The notes: generated by a model not told the origin, from the sequence alone. Shown: positions 35,769 through 44,232, counted from the stretch's first letter. The stretch is DNA of 64,000 nucleotides from Robiginitalea aurantiaca (GCF_030380815.1 NZ_JAUDUY010000004.1:62001-126000); one strand, 5' to 3'. Numbers and translations are program-made.

Positions 35769-37057
35769 AGCGACGCGTAGTGATTACGGGAATGGGAATT
35801 TGCGCCCCGAATGGCATTGGACTCTCCGCGTTTCGCAGGGCCATGTTTCAAGGGGTTTCCGGCCTGAGGCACCTTCCGGAACTCGAGGCCCTGGGGTTCC
35901 GGTGCCAGGTAGGTGGCCTACCCCAGGTCTCAGAAGAACATCTGAATAAATACTTCACAAAAATAGATTTAAGAGGCTTACTGTCAACAGGTTTGATTTA
36001 CGGAACGCTAGCAGGCATGGAAGCCTGGGCGGATGCCGAATTACCCCTGGCCGATCCGGAAAACCCCGACTGGGATTCCGGGATTATTTTTGGGACGAGT
36101 ATTCTGGGGGTAGATAAATTCAGGGAATCGATGTTAAAAATCGATGCCGGAAATGTACGCCGCCTGGGCAGTACGGCTGTACCCCAGACCATGTCCAGTG
36201 GGATCAGTGCATTCCTCGGAGGTAAAATTGGGTGCGGGAATCAGGTGAGCAGCAATTCTTCTGCCTGTAGTACGGGAACGGAGGCGATATTGATGGGGAT
36301 GGATCGGATCCAAAGCGGAAAGGCCGAAAGGATGTTGGCAGGAAGTTGCGGGGACAGCGGGCCCTATGTATGGGGTGGTTTTGATGCCATGCGCGTCGTT
36401 CCTTCCACTTTTAATCAAACCCCGGAACGTGCGAGCAGGCCGCTATCTGCCACGGCGTCCGGGTTTGTCCCGTCGAGTGGGGCAGGGGCGCTGGTCCTGG
36501 AGTCCCTGGATAGTGCTTTAAAGCGAAATGCACCCATATATGCTGAAGTCCTTGGCGGGGCGACGAATTGCGGGGGGCAACGCAGCGGGGGTTCCATGAC
36601 GGCATCCAATGGGAAGGCTGTACAGCGCTGTATTTCAGATGCCCTTAAGATCGCCGGGGTGGCGTCCGGAGAGGTAGATGTTATCAACGGGCATCTCACG
36701 GCTACTTCGAGGGATTCCGAAGAAGTACTCAACTGGACGGAGGCCCTGGGTCTGAAAGGTGCTGAATTCCCTTATCTGAATTCCTTTAAAGACGTATTGG
36801 GTCATGGTTTGTCAGCCTCCGGAAGCATGGAATGCGTAGCTGCTGTATTGCAATTCGCGGAAAATAAAATTATTGGAAACAGGAACGCCAAAGACCTCCA
36901 TCGAGAAATAAGCCGACTTATCGATCCTGAAAAAGTCCCGACAGAAAACGTACAGGTAGCCCCGAACGTGATCGCAAAAGCCAGTTTAGGTTTCGGGGAT
37001 GTCAACGCTTGTGTTATCTTTAAGCGCTTTGATCGCGACAGCCATGAAAAACACTGA
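35765..37057 (+). CDS. Beta-ketoacyl-ACP synthase (KAS II-like)
   Basis: 430 aa. The thiolase-fold active site is SSNSSACSTGTEAIL (Cys168). The two histidines are His310 in VINGHLTAT and His347 in DVLGHGLSASG, with Lys342 (SFKD). Both loops are atypical: canonical enzymes read NAHGTST and GHTLGAAG. This points to a divergent, pathway-specific KAS. It elongates the acyl starter by malonyl-ACP condensation. Its 3' end overlaps the acyl carrier protein gene by 14 bp. Confidence 0.87.
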   Translation: MKRRVVITGMGICAPNGIGLSAFRRAMFQGVSGLRHLPELEALGFRCQVGGLPQVSEEHLNKYFTKIDLRGLLSTGLIYGTLAGMEAWADAELPLADPENPDWDSGIIFGTSILGVDKFRESMLKIDAGNVRRLGSTAVPQTMSSGISAFLGGKIGCGNQVSSNSSACSTGTEAILMGMDRIQSGKAERMLAGSCGDSGPYVWGGFDAMRVVPSTFNQTPERASRPLSATASGFVPSSGAGALVLESLDSALKRNAPIYAEVLGGATNCGGQRSGGSMTASNGKAVQRCISDALKIAGVASGEVDVINGHLTATSRDSEEVLNWTEALGLKGAEFPYLNSFKDVLGHGLSASGSMECVAAVLQFAENKIIGNRNAKDLHREISRLIDPEKVPTENVQVAPNVIAKASLGFGDVNACVIFKRFDRDSHEKH

Positions 37058-37295
37058 ATCCTATAAGGAGGTTTTGGAAATTATCAGCCCGTATCTGCCT
37101 GAGGATATCGATCCCAAATCCGTTACCCTCAACAGTCACCTAATCGATGAGTTAAATATCAACTCCGCCCATTTGGTGGATATTGTCCTCGACCTTGAGG
37201 ATCGGTATGACATTCAGCTGGAAGATGACGATATGCAGCAAATGCAAACCGTTGGGGATGCCCTTTCCATTATCGCTGCCAAAAAAGAAAAGTAA
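37044..37295 (+). CDS. Acyl carrier protein, cluster-specific
   Basis: 83 aa from ATG 37044, starting inside the end of the ketosynthase gene. The attachment motif is ELNINSAHLVDIVLDLED with Ser41 as the phosphopantetheine site, replacing the usual DSL with NSA. The charge pattern (acidic helix II, EDDDMQQM) is ACP-like. It should carry intermediates of the dedicated acyl-building enzymes to the type III PKS. It is the last gene of the cluster. Confidence 0.88.
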   Translation: MKNTESYKEVLEIISPYLPEDIDPKSVTLNSHLIDELNINSAHLVDIVLDLEDRYDIQLEDDDMQQMQTVGDALSIIAAKKEK

Positions 37296-37378
37296 AATCC
37301 CAGGTTCCCGAAAATAGGCGCAACAAGGAATGCCCGTACAGAATACACTGGGCTACATCACATATTCACCGGGAAAAA

Positions 37379-37684
37379 TCAGGCGCGGCTTTTCATTTTA
37401 TCCTTTCGCTTCCTCAATTGGCGTTCGAGGTCGCTAATGGTCTCAGAAATGGAAACTTCAAAAGTGCCGTGGCTCGATTCGGCAAAAATCAAGGGACCCG
37501 GTACGCTTAACCGAATCTTACAGATCATTCCCGTTTCAGGACTTGTGGTGTTCTCTTTCTTAAAAAAGACTTCGGCTCGAATGACGAAGTCGAATTTATC
37601 AAAAAGCTTCTGGAGTTTTTTCGCGGTAAGTATTTCCAGGCGTTCGCTGGCTTTGACTGCATCGTACTGAAAGTTGATATCCAT
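37379..37684 (-). CDS. HPF/RaiA-like ribosome hibernation protein
   Basis: 101 aa from ATG 37684; a longer start at 37723 would lie at or before the likely transcription start implied by TAAATTTG (minus strand, + 37728-37735). Features are DINFQYDAVKASERLEIL, AEVFFKKENTTSPETGMICKIRLSVPG, and a C-terminal ISDLERQLRKRKDKMKSR basic helix, the S30AE pattern. It should bind 30S subunits and promote inactive ribosomes in stress. It is convergent with the acyl carrier protein gene. Confidence 0.8.
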   Translation of the reverse strand: MDINFQYDAVKASERLEILTAKKLQKLFDKFDFVIRAEVFFKKENTTSPETGMICKIRLSVPGPLIFAESSHGTFEVSISETISDLERQLRKRKDKMKSRA

Positions 37685-37867
37685 GCACTTCGTTTTTGTG
37701 AAATTTACATTTAGTTCCTTCAATTTCCAAATTTAAAAGGGGTAGAAAAATGACTTATATCATTATGGGATATCATATTCCCGACAATTGTACGTTAGCC
37801 CATGGGACACTGGTGTAAAGCCCTGTTAAAAAACGCGCCAGGGAGAACCAATTAAATACCAAATCTT

Positions 37868-38182
37868 ATGATTACGACACAGTTAAAAAACGTTCCAGCC
37901 GCAATTCCCTTACGGTTTCAATTAGACCGGCTCAGGGTCCTTGGAACTCAGTTAAAAGGCTCATTGGGTCGGTATCGCCAGGAACCCCGGACCCGTGACC
38001 AGTTCGTCCGGAGAGAAATGCTAAGGTCCAGGCTTCAGACCCTTGAGAAACGCTGTAACGAATTTCGCGTCAGGGCCGAGAATGATGCCGCCCTTAAGGA
38101 TCGATCCCTGGAGGAATTGGACCTGCTTAGACGGGAATTCAGGAATTTGGAAATGCAGGTAAAAGGATTTACTCAGCGGTAA
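37868..38182 (+). CDS. Small coiled-coil hypothetical protein
   Basis: 104 aa. It is mainly helical, with heptad-like leucines and many Arg/Glu residues (LEKRCNEFRVRAENDAALKDRSLEEL). It has no signal or membrane segment. A good ATG follows an A/T-rich leader at 37740-37867. The function is unknown. It is convergent with the TerC gene 6 bp away. Confidence 0.6.
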   Translation: MITTQLKNVPAAIPLRFQLDRLRVLGTQLKGSLGRYRQEPRTRDQFVRREMLRSRLQTLEKRCNEFRVRAENDAALKDRSLEELDLLRREFRNLEMQVKGFTQR

Positions 38183-38188
38183 GTACGC

Positions 38189-39157
38189 CTATTGGATCTC
38201 CGGTTCTTCTCCTTTATCCGGTTTTTTTTCCGGGAAATAAAGCGAAGCAAGGATACCCCCTGCCAGCGAAAGGACAATTACAGACAGTGAAATCCACTCA
38301 GGTATGTGGATATAGTGGGAGAGGAGCATCTTCATCCCTACAAATCCAAGGATTACCACGAGGCTGAAATTGATAAACCGGAATTTCGATAACATTCTGG
38401 ATATCAAAAAGTACATGGATCTCAAGCCCAGGATGGCCAGGATATTCGAGCTGAAGACTATAAACGGATTTGCTGTAATGGCCAGAATCGCCGGGATGCT
38501 GTCGAGGGCAAAGAGTATATCAGTAAGTTCAATAATAATAAGGGCGACAAAGAGGGGAGTGGCGGCCCGGATCCCGAGGCGCCGGATAAAAAAGTGATTC
38601 CCGTCCATACTTGAAGTAATGGGGAAAACCTTAGAAATTTGCCGGAAAACCGTTGATTCTTTTGGATTAAAGTCGTGGGAATCCGCCTTGAGCATTTTAA
38701 AGGCCGTATAAAGCAGGAATACTCCAAAAACATAGATAATCCAGTCGATCTTATTGATCAGTGCCACGCCAAACAAAATCATCAGGGCCCTGAATACGAT
38801 GGCCCCGAGAATCCCCCAGAAGAGTACCCTGTGCTGATAGATGGGAGGGATGGCAAAAGCGGAAAAAATCACGGCAATAACAAATACATTGTCAATACTC
38901 AGTGACAATTCGATCAGGTAGCCCGTAATGTATTTTAAAACAGCTGTTCCCGGGGTCAATCCAGTAGGGTTATCAACGAGATTTGCCGAAAAAAGCCAGT
39001 AAATCACCCCGCTGAAAGAAAGGGCAACCGTAACCCATATCGCTGTCCACATACCCGCTTCCTTGGAGCGGATCACATGGTCATTTTTATTGAAAACACC
39101 CAGATCCAGTGCCAGAAAGACAATAATACAAGCAATAAAGGCGATCCAGATCAGCAT
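38189..39157 (-). CDS. TerC/Alx family membrane protein
   Basis: 322 aa with about nine membrane segments. SKEAGMWTAIWVTVALSFSGVIYW, LSIDNVFVIAVIF, HRVLFWGILGAIVFRALMI and LTDILFALDSIPAILAIT with acidic residues inside the membrane identify TerC/Alx. The family handles Mn2+ or tellurite resistance and metal loading of exported proteins. No Mn riboswitch (yybP-ykoY) pattern was seen in the 90 bp upstream. Confidence 0.9.
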   Translation of the reverse strand: MLIWIAFIACIIVFLALDLGVFNKNDHVIRSKEAGMWTAIWVTVALSFSGVIYWLFSANLVDNPTGLTPGTAVLKYITGYLIELSLSIDNVFVIAVIFSAFAIPPIYQHRVLFWGILGAIVFRALMILFGVALINKIDWIIYVFGVFLLYTAFKMLKADSHDFNPKESTVFRQISKVFPITSSMDGNHFFIRRLGIRAATPLFVALIIIELTDILFALDSIPAILAITANPFIVFSSNILAILGLRSMYFLISRMLSKFRFINFSLVVILGFVGMKMLLSHYIHIPEWISLSVIVLSLAGGILASLYFPEKKPDKGEEPEIQ

Positions 39158-39248
39158 GGACTCAATATAGTTTTAGGTAAATATAAGAATCGAAAGCGCT
39201 CATTCCATACTTGTAACGATCTAAATGCATAGCAGGACTCAGGGTCAT

Positions 39249-40454
39249 TCAGGTGAATATTCTTTTGAAACTATTTTGACTGGCCCCCAGAAGCAAAAGT
39301 GACACCAGGCCACAAATGAGGAAACCTGAAAATAAGGGAATAACTGTCTGGTCGAGGAAGCTGCCAATCCAGGAACTCAGGCTCACTGAGATCACGGTTG
39401 CCAGAAATCCCGTTATGGCGGCTCCAAGGCCAGCAATATGTCCGAGAGGCTCCATTGCCATGGCCCGCAGGTTACCAAAAAGAAAGCCTATGGCAAAAAA
39501 CTGAAGGCACAAAAAGACCATTAGCACCGCTAATGGCGGGTTTGTCCCTCCATAATATAGCAGGATATAGAGCAAAGGTATTGCAGTAAAGGTCAGGAGG
39601 GAGGCCCCAATCAACCGCTGCATGCCGTATTTCAAAACAAGGGAGCCATTCACCAGGGTTGCACCGCCGATAGTTACGGCAAGTGCTGCAAATAAATAAG
39701 GAAACAAATCCACGACCCCATATTGTATTTCAAAAATTACCTGGGTAGTGCTCAGGTATACCAGAAAGGAACCGGTAATCAATCCCCAAATCAGGGTGAA
39801 AATTACGGTCTTCCGGTATTGCAGGACTTCCCTGAAACCGGTCCATAGAATGATGGGGCGGAAGGTTTTGCGATTTCTTACGGGCAGGGTTTCAGGTTGG
39901 CGTAGCCAAAACCAAAGCGCTACAGCGATCCCAAAGACTACCTGGAAATGAAAAATGGCCTCCCAGCCGAAGGCATCCAGAATGGCTTTACCCAGGGCAG
40001 GAGCAACGACGGGGATCAGGATAAAAATCGCGGTGACGAAAGACATAATCCGCGCCATAAAGTCTCCGCTGAATTTATCCCGGATCATGGCGATGCTCAC
40101 CGTGCGCGGGGCTGAAAGGGCTACCCCCTGGAGAAATCTTCCGAAAACCATCCAGCCAAAATTTTCAGCGCTTACACAAATAAAACTGGCCACAATAAAC
40201 AGGGCAAAGCCTATATAGACAACCGGTTTTCGGCCGATGCTATCCGAAACCGGCCCAAAAACCAGCGGACCGCTTCCCACGCCGAGAAAGAAAATGATAA
40301 CCAGCCACTGATTGGTTACCGGATTCGTGTTGCCTACTGCTTTTCCAATCAAATCCAGGGCAGGCAAAAGCGCATCCAGCGAAAGGGCCACAGAGGCCAT
40401 CAATGCGGCCATGAGCGTAATAAACTCAAGTTGCTTCTGTGGCTGTTTTTCCAT
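39249..40454 (-). CDS. Bcr/CflA-type multidrug efflux MFS transporter
   Basis: 401 aa from ATG 40454 (MEKQPQKQLEFITLMAALMA). It has twelve predicted spans. GPVSDSIGRKPVVYIGFALF is the loop 2-3 major-facilitator motif and GRFLQGVALSAPRTVSIAMIRD marks TM4 of Bcr/CflA drug pumps. It exports drugs or metabolites by proton antiport. The upstream in-frame start (40505) is rejected because the alignment begins at the Met used here. Confidence 0.9.
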   Translation of the reverse strand: MEKQPQKQLEFITLMAALMASVALSLDALLPALDLIGKAVGNTNPVTNQWLVIIFFLGVGSGPLVFGPVSDSIGRKPVVYIGFALFIVASFICVSAENFGWMVFGRFLQGVALSAPRTVSIAMIRDKFSGDFMARIMSFVTAIFILIPVVAPALGKAILDAFGWEAIFHFQVVFGIAVALWFWLRQPETLPVRNRKTFRPIILWTGFREVLQYRKTVIFTLIWGLITGSFLVYLSTTQVIFEIQYGVVDLFPYLFAALAVTIGGATLVNGSLVLKYGMQRLIGASLLTFTAIPLLYILLYYGGTNPPLAVLMVFLCLQFFAIGFLFGNLRAMAMEPLGHIAGLGAAITGFLATVISVSLSSWIGSFLDQTVIPLFSGFLICGLVSLLLLGASQNSFKRIFT

Positions 40455-40537
40455 CGGGCAAAGGTACGTTGTTTCTAACGAAGCCCGTGGATCTGGAAAT
40501 AACATTAGTTGTATCTTTATGGGGATTAATAAGTATT

Positions 40538-40897
40538 ATGAAAATCAGAATTGAAGATAATTCAGTGCGCTATCGCTTACGTCGGTCAGAAGTCGATTCG
40601 CTGGCTGAAAAAGGGAGTATATGGGCAACCACCCAATTTCCGGAAGGCAATTTTACCTATGGCCTTCGCACCGTCGAGGGGTTATCCGATCTCCGGGCAT
40701 CCCTGGAGGGCAGCAGCATCGTCCTTGAGATCCCGGCGGACTGGACTGCCGACTGGCCGGAATCCTCACGTGTTGGATTTGAAACCGAGATACGCGTAGA
40801 CGGGAAGGCCCTGCATTTGCTCATTGAAAAGGACTTTGTGTGCCTGGACAGGGACATTGCCAGCCAGACGGATCAGTTTCCGAATCCCAAAATCTGA
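40538..40897 (+). CDS. Conserved hypothetical protein (DUF7009-like)
   Basis: 119 aa from ATG 40538. It starts MKIRIEDNSVRYRLRRSEVDSLAEKG and contains a run of antiparallel beta-like segments ending in LLIEKDFVCLDRD. The opening resembles DUF7009. It has no signal peptide. The function is unknown. It sits between the MFS gene (divergent) and the outer-membrane protein gene (convergent). Confidence 0.65.
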   Translation: MKIRIEDNSVRYRLRRSEVDSLAEKGSIWATTQFPEGNFTYGLRTVEGLSDLRASLEGSSIVLEIPADWTADWPESSRVGFETEIRVDGKALHLLIEKDFVCLDRDIASQTDQFPNPKI

Positions 40898-40903
40898 TCG
40901 GCC

Positions 40904-41809
40904 TCAGTCCGAAAAATTGTAGCGATAAATAAATCGGACTCCAAAAAGGAATCCATCCCCAACAGTCTGGTTTAAAGGGGTTCGGTTGTCATTGAAAAAG
41001 AAATTCGCAATCGAAACGCCCGCCGTATCCCGGGAATCATATACCCTGTAACTTCTGAAAAACGCGTATCCCGCCCTTACGGCCAATAGCAGGGAAGGCG
41101 TCAGGTCAAAGCGCAGGTAGGCCTGCAAATCATTGGAAATCCGTTGTACATATGATGACCCGAACTGTGGTGACTGCAAATCGTGGGTGGAGCCCAGGCT
41201 ATCGAAATAAAGGCCGAGGCGCAGCTGATCGGAAAGCCGATAATTGACGTCTCCCCGGGACGGAAAAAAGATCCGTAATTCGTATCGATCCTCCGGGTCC
41301 TTCAGGTAAAAACTGGCCAAAGGTACCAGCATCCACCCATAGGATTCTTCACTGGCATAGATTCCAAAACCATAGGTAGCAGTAGGGGATTTCTGTTTTT
41401 CGAAGAGTTGGATGGTTGCAATTTGAAATCCACTTCGGTATTCATTCAGGGCAGAGGAAATCCGGGGTATCAGGTAGTGTAACCCGGACCAGTTATTCGC
41501 ATAGGGAATACGCACCCCCAGTTGAAGTCCTACTTTAAAGACCCCTGTGGATCCGTTGCTATCAGGGTCCAGGCTAAGTTGGTTTACCGTTGTGCTGAGG
41601 CCCGGAAGTAATACCACATCCTTCTTTAAGGGAACCGGGAGGGTAAGGCTGATATCCGCATTGTGTATGTTGGTTTTCTGGTCGGAAAATTCAAATGAAG
41701 CAGGGGGGCTATAGTTGTACGAGGCGGTAACCAGGTCTATATATGTCTGGGACAAGGTTACAGGGCCACTGAGGATTATAAGAAACACTATAAGCCCTCT
41801 TTTTATCAT
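40904..41809 (-). CDS. Outer-membrane beta-barrel protein (DUF6268-like)
   Basis: 301 aa with signal peptide MIKRGLIVFLIILSGPVTLS. The mature part has alternating beta strands with aromatic girdle residues (YELRIFFPSRGDVNYRLS; YAFFRSYRVYDS) and ends FRFIYRYNF with a terminal aromatic, typical of barrel proteins; the family resembles DUF6268. The function is unknown. Confidence 0.7.
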   Translation of the reverse strand: MIKRGLIVFLIILSGPVTLSQTYIDLVTASYNYSPPASFEFSDQKTNIHNADISLTLPVPLKKDVVLLPGLSTTVNQLSLDPDSNGSTGVFKVGLQLGVRIPYANNWSGLHYLIPRISSALNEYRSGFQIATIQLFEKQKSPTATYGFGIYASEESYGWMLVPLASFYLKDPEDRYELRIFFPSRGDVNYRLSDQLRLGLYFDSLGSTHDLQSPQFGSSYVQRISNDLQAYLRFDLTPSLLLAVRAGYAFFRSYRVYDSRDTAGVSIANFFFNDNRTPLNQTVGDGFLFGVRFIYRYNFSD

Positions 41810-41966
41810 TTAATTGATTTTCAGTAAGATACATATTTTTTTGAAGTGAAGACAGGGATATGCGATTTTTCCAAACCGTTAATTTAACAGGGGCTATGCC
41901 CAGGCAGAAGAAAAAGATAATCCGCAATTCTTCGTATCTTTTACCTAATAATCATGCTTTTGTAAA

Positions 41967-42530
41967 ATGAAATTATCGGGACGAATTGGGAGTGTTTTCT
42001 CATGCTTTTTAGTGTTGGTCAGCCTGAATACGGCCTGTAAATCTGCTACAACTCCTATGTCTGAAGCAGAACAACAGCGACTGGACCGGATTATAACGGA
42101 CCGCAATTTTACGATGATTGCCCAGTGGGCTGAACCCACTCCTGATGCGGGGATCAATGCTGCCGCGAATGCCGGGCTTTTTCCGCCGGGAAGCAGTCCA
42201 AACCGGATAAATCTCGGGGAGAATTCCAATTACCTTAAAATGAAGGGGGATTCCGTGTTTATCCAATTGCCGTACTACGGGGAGCGGCAGGTTGTTAAAA
42301 CATACGGCCAGGCCGAGGGAATTAACTACGAGGGCCTGGCAAATGACCTGAAAATCAATCGAGATTCAGATCGCAATTATTACGATATTGATTTCAAAGC
42401 CAAAGACCGGGGAGAAAGCTTTATCTGCAACCTCAGGTTATATGGGGGTACACGGGGTTTGCTGACCATTCAGAGCAATCAGCGAAATCAAATCAGGTAT
42501 GATGGAACGATAACGATAGCAAAAGAATGA
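41967..42530 (+). CDS. DUF4251 lipoprotein, copy 1
   Basis: 187 aa lipoprotein (MKLSGRIGSVFSCFLVLVSLNTAC). DUF4251 motifs NYLKMKGDSVFIQLPYYGERQ and YGQAEGINYEG lead to a C-terminal beta strand repeat. DUF4251 proteins are Bacteroidota cell-envelope proteins of unknown function. A homologue follows 88 bp downstream, with matching motifs, so this is a tandem duplication. Confidence 0.8.
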   Translation: MKLSGRIGSVFSCFLVLVSLNTACKSATTPMSEAEQQRLDRIITDRNFTMIAQWAEPTPDAGINAAANAGLFPPGSSPNRINLGENSNYLKMKGDSVFIQLPYYGERQVVKTYGQAEGINYEGLANDLKINRDSDRNYYDIDFKAKDRGESFICNLRLYGGTRGLLTIQSNQRNQIRYDGTITIAKE

Positions 42531-42618
42531 ACCGCCACCGGATTTGTCCATTTATCTGGAGCGTTTAAAAATCCCTAAAGCGTCAAACATTATTTAGTTT
42601 TCAAGCAAATCAGTCATC

Positions 42619-43113
42619 ATGAACAATACAGGTAAAATCATCTATAGTTTATTCCTCTCTGTGAATCTCTTGTTGCTTATGGGATGTGGTGCCTCAAAGG
42701 AGCCCATAACGGAAGCGACCTGGGAGCAGATGGAAAATATGGTGGAAGGACAAAATTTCACCTTTGTCGCCAAGACCATTGAAACCATGCGAACCGGTTC
42801 CGCCAATCGGATTGACAATCCGGGTTATCTGAAATTCGAAGGGGATCAGGTGGATATGGATCTCCGGTATTTTGGGTCGAGCCAAATGAGCCGGAGTTAT
42901 GGTACTGCAGAAGGATTGCGCGTGGTAGGTACGGCCAAAGATCTGAGCAGCAGTCGCAATACAGCTACGGAATCCGTAGACCTCAAATTCAGCGTGGTCA
43001 ATAAATCAGAAACCCTGCAATGCAACCTGAGGATTTATTCCGGCAAACGAGCAGTTCTTGATGTCAACAGCAACCTGCGCAGTTCCATTCGCTACGATGG
43101 AATCATCCAATAA
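42619..43113 (+). CDS. DUF4251 lipoprotein, copy 2 (tandem paralogue)
   Basis: 164 aa lipoprotein (LLLLMGCGAS). Shared with its neighbour: NYLKFEGDQVDMDLRYFG and YGTAEGLRVVGTA align with YLKMKGDSVFIQLPYYG and YGQAEGINYEGLA. The proteins have diverged considerably, so the duplication is not recent. The same unknown envelope role is expected. An AT-rich patch starts after it. Confidence 0.8.
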   Translation: MNNTGKIIYSLFLSVNLLLLMGCGASKEPITEATWEQMENMVEGQNFTFVAKTIETMRTGSANRIDNPGYLKFEGDQVDMDLRYFGSSQMSRSYGTAEGLRVVGTAKDLSSSRNTATESVDLKFSVVNKSETLQCNLRIYSGKRAVLDVNSNLRSSIRYDGIIQ

Positions 43114-43208
43114 TTTCTATTTCGGCTTTTCTTTAAAACAAAATCACAAAACCCAAACAGGGAAGACCACACCCATATCCTGATATTTTCTATTTGACAT
43201 AATATAAA

Positions 43209-43312
43209 TTATGGTTCAAATACGTCAAATCCCGTAATACGAAGTATTCAACATAAAATGAGTTATAACCCGCATGGAATATAACGTCCAGGATTTTATG
43301 TTGAGGGATTTG
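43209..43312 (+). repeat. Structured 104-bp repeat, copy 1
   Basis: Starts TTATGGTTCA. The outer stem is CAAATCCC (43226-43233) with GGGATTTG (43305-43312). A small hairpin AATACGAAGTATT is at 43236-43248. A perfect 12-bp arm pair TCAACATAAAAT (43248-43259) and ATTTTATGTTGA (43293-43304) encloses an inner GTTATA/TATAAC pair. All positions recur at the same offset 112 bp later. The best reading is a folded nucleic-acid element; mobile or RNA origin is undecided. Confidence 0.75.
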
Positions 43313-43320
43313 CACGTTCC

Positions 43321-43424
43321 TTATGGTTCAATTCCACCAATTCCCGCAATACGAAGTATTTGGCATAAAATCAGTGATGACCTGATAAGGACATAACGTT
43401 ACCGATTTTATGTCAAGGGAATTG
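43321..43424 (+). repeat. Structured 104-bp repeat, copy 2 with compensatory changes
   Basis: Also starts TTATGGTTCA, with identical internal offsets to copy 1. The outer stem becomes CAATTCCC/GGGAATTG (an A-T to T-A swap, pairing kept). The inner arms become TTGGCATAAAAT/ATTTTATGTCAA (C-G to T-A, A-T to G-C, and one A-T to G-T). On a plus-strand RNA the G-T would be a G-U pair. The hairpin AATACGAAGTATT (43348-43360) is unchanged. The pattern suggests selection on pairing. Confidence 0.75.
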
Positions 43425-43522
43425 TTTTATTACAGTTATTGTAAGGTTGTAAAAATGATTGATATCAGGTTTGATAACAGGGATATGGTTCTGGACAAAC
43501 TGTTGTTGTAACTTCTGGAATT

Positions 43523-43675
43523 GTGAGATTAGTTATTGAATTAGCAATATTTGTATTGGCGACAATAGCAATATTCAACTCTGGACGACAAAAAATTAGC
43601 TATGCTTTTGCTCTTATTGTTATTATTCATTATTTAACCTCTTATGATAGAATTCTTTGGCTTTTGGAAAATTAG
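43523..43675 (+). pseudogene. YrdB-family (DUF2568) C-terminal remnant
   Basis: From an in-frame GTG at 43523 the frame encodes VRLVIELAIFVLATIAIFNS and then a hydrophobic stretch ending in LWLLEN before TAG at 43675. This matches the C-terminal half of small YrdB membrane proteins (normally near 110-120 aa, while about 50 codons remain). No ATG or N-terminal half precedes it; an in-frame stop lies just before 43488. It is a truncated gene at the left end of the AT-rich patch. An alternative is a tiny membrane peptide starting at GTG. Confidence 0.6.
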
Positions 43676-43707
43676 AATCACTTAAATGTTTTAAAAAATA
43701 ATTGTTT

Positions 43708-44133
43708 ATGGCAAATAAAGAAATAAAAACATCGATTGAAATTTCAGCTTCTCCGGAGTCAATATGGAAAATTTTAACCGATTTTGAAGATTATGAAAAT
43801 TGGAATCCATTTATAACTAAAATAAGTGGAGAACAAAGAAAAGGAGGAAAATTGAAAGCATTAATAGGTGGCATGAAATTTAAACCATTGGTTTTGAAAT
43901 ATGACGATAATAAGGAATTAAGGTGGTTAGGAACTCTATTTTTAAAAGGTCTATTTGATGGCGAACATAGCTTCCAAATCATTGATAATATGAATGGAAC
44001 TTGCACTTTTTTACAAGAAGAAAAGTTTAACGGAATCTTAGTTGGCCTTTTCGCTAAAAAATTAGAAACTGATACAAAATCTGGCTTTGAGCAAATGAAT
44101 CTTAAACTAAAAGAATTGGCTGAACAAAAGTGA
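43708..44133 (+). CDS. SRPBCC-fold lipid/small-molecule-binding protein
   Basis: 141 aa from ATG 43708 (MANKEIKTSIEISASPESIW). The START-like signature SPESIWKILTDFEDYENWNPFI is at the N-terminus, with alternating beta strands and a C-terminal helix (FEQMNLKLKELAEQ). The GC content is visibly lower than in the genes to either side, as in the rest of this patch, which suggests recent acquisition. The ligand is unknown. An ACAACAATG element follows the stop. Confidence 0.82.
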   Translation: MANKEIKTSIEISASPESIWKILTDFEDYENWNPFITKISGEQRKGGKLKALIGGMKFKPLVLKYDDNKELRWLGTLFLKGLFDGEHSFQIIDNMNGTCTFLQEEKFNGILVGLFAKKLETDTKSGFEQMNLKLKELAEQK

Positions 44134-44139
44134 CTACTG

Positions 44140-44206
44140 ACAACAATGTATATGAAATCATAGCGGCCTATCATCGGCAGGCTAAGAGTCATATACCAAC
44201 CGTTGT
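44140..44206. repeat. Imperfect dyad element after the SRPBCC gene
   Basis: ACAACAATG (44140-44148) at one end and GTTGT (44202-44206) at the other flank an 8-bp perfect inverted pair GTATATGA (44148-44155) / TCATATAC (44189-44196) and an inner TAGC/GCTA pair. The shape resembles an integron attC site, but the core does not match the attC consensus (GTTGTGC instead of GTTRRRY). Confidence 0.5.
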
Positions 44207-44232
44207 GCGTCATTTAAGAATAATGAATGATA

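Noticed and set aside
39158-39248. Mn-sensing yybP-ykoY riboswitch upstream of TerC
   Set aside because: The 91-bp gap lacks the expected paired helices and conserved loop bases.
43209-43424. CRISPR-like array
   Set aside because: Only two copies of a 104-bp element occur, the spacer is 8 bp and the copies are internally palindromic with no repeat-spacer pattern.
44140-44206. Bona fide integron attC site
   Set aside because: The ends read ACAAC and GTTGTGC instead of RYYYAAC and GTTRRRY, and no integrase is in the window; only an attC-like shape is claimed.
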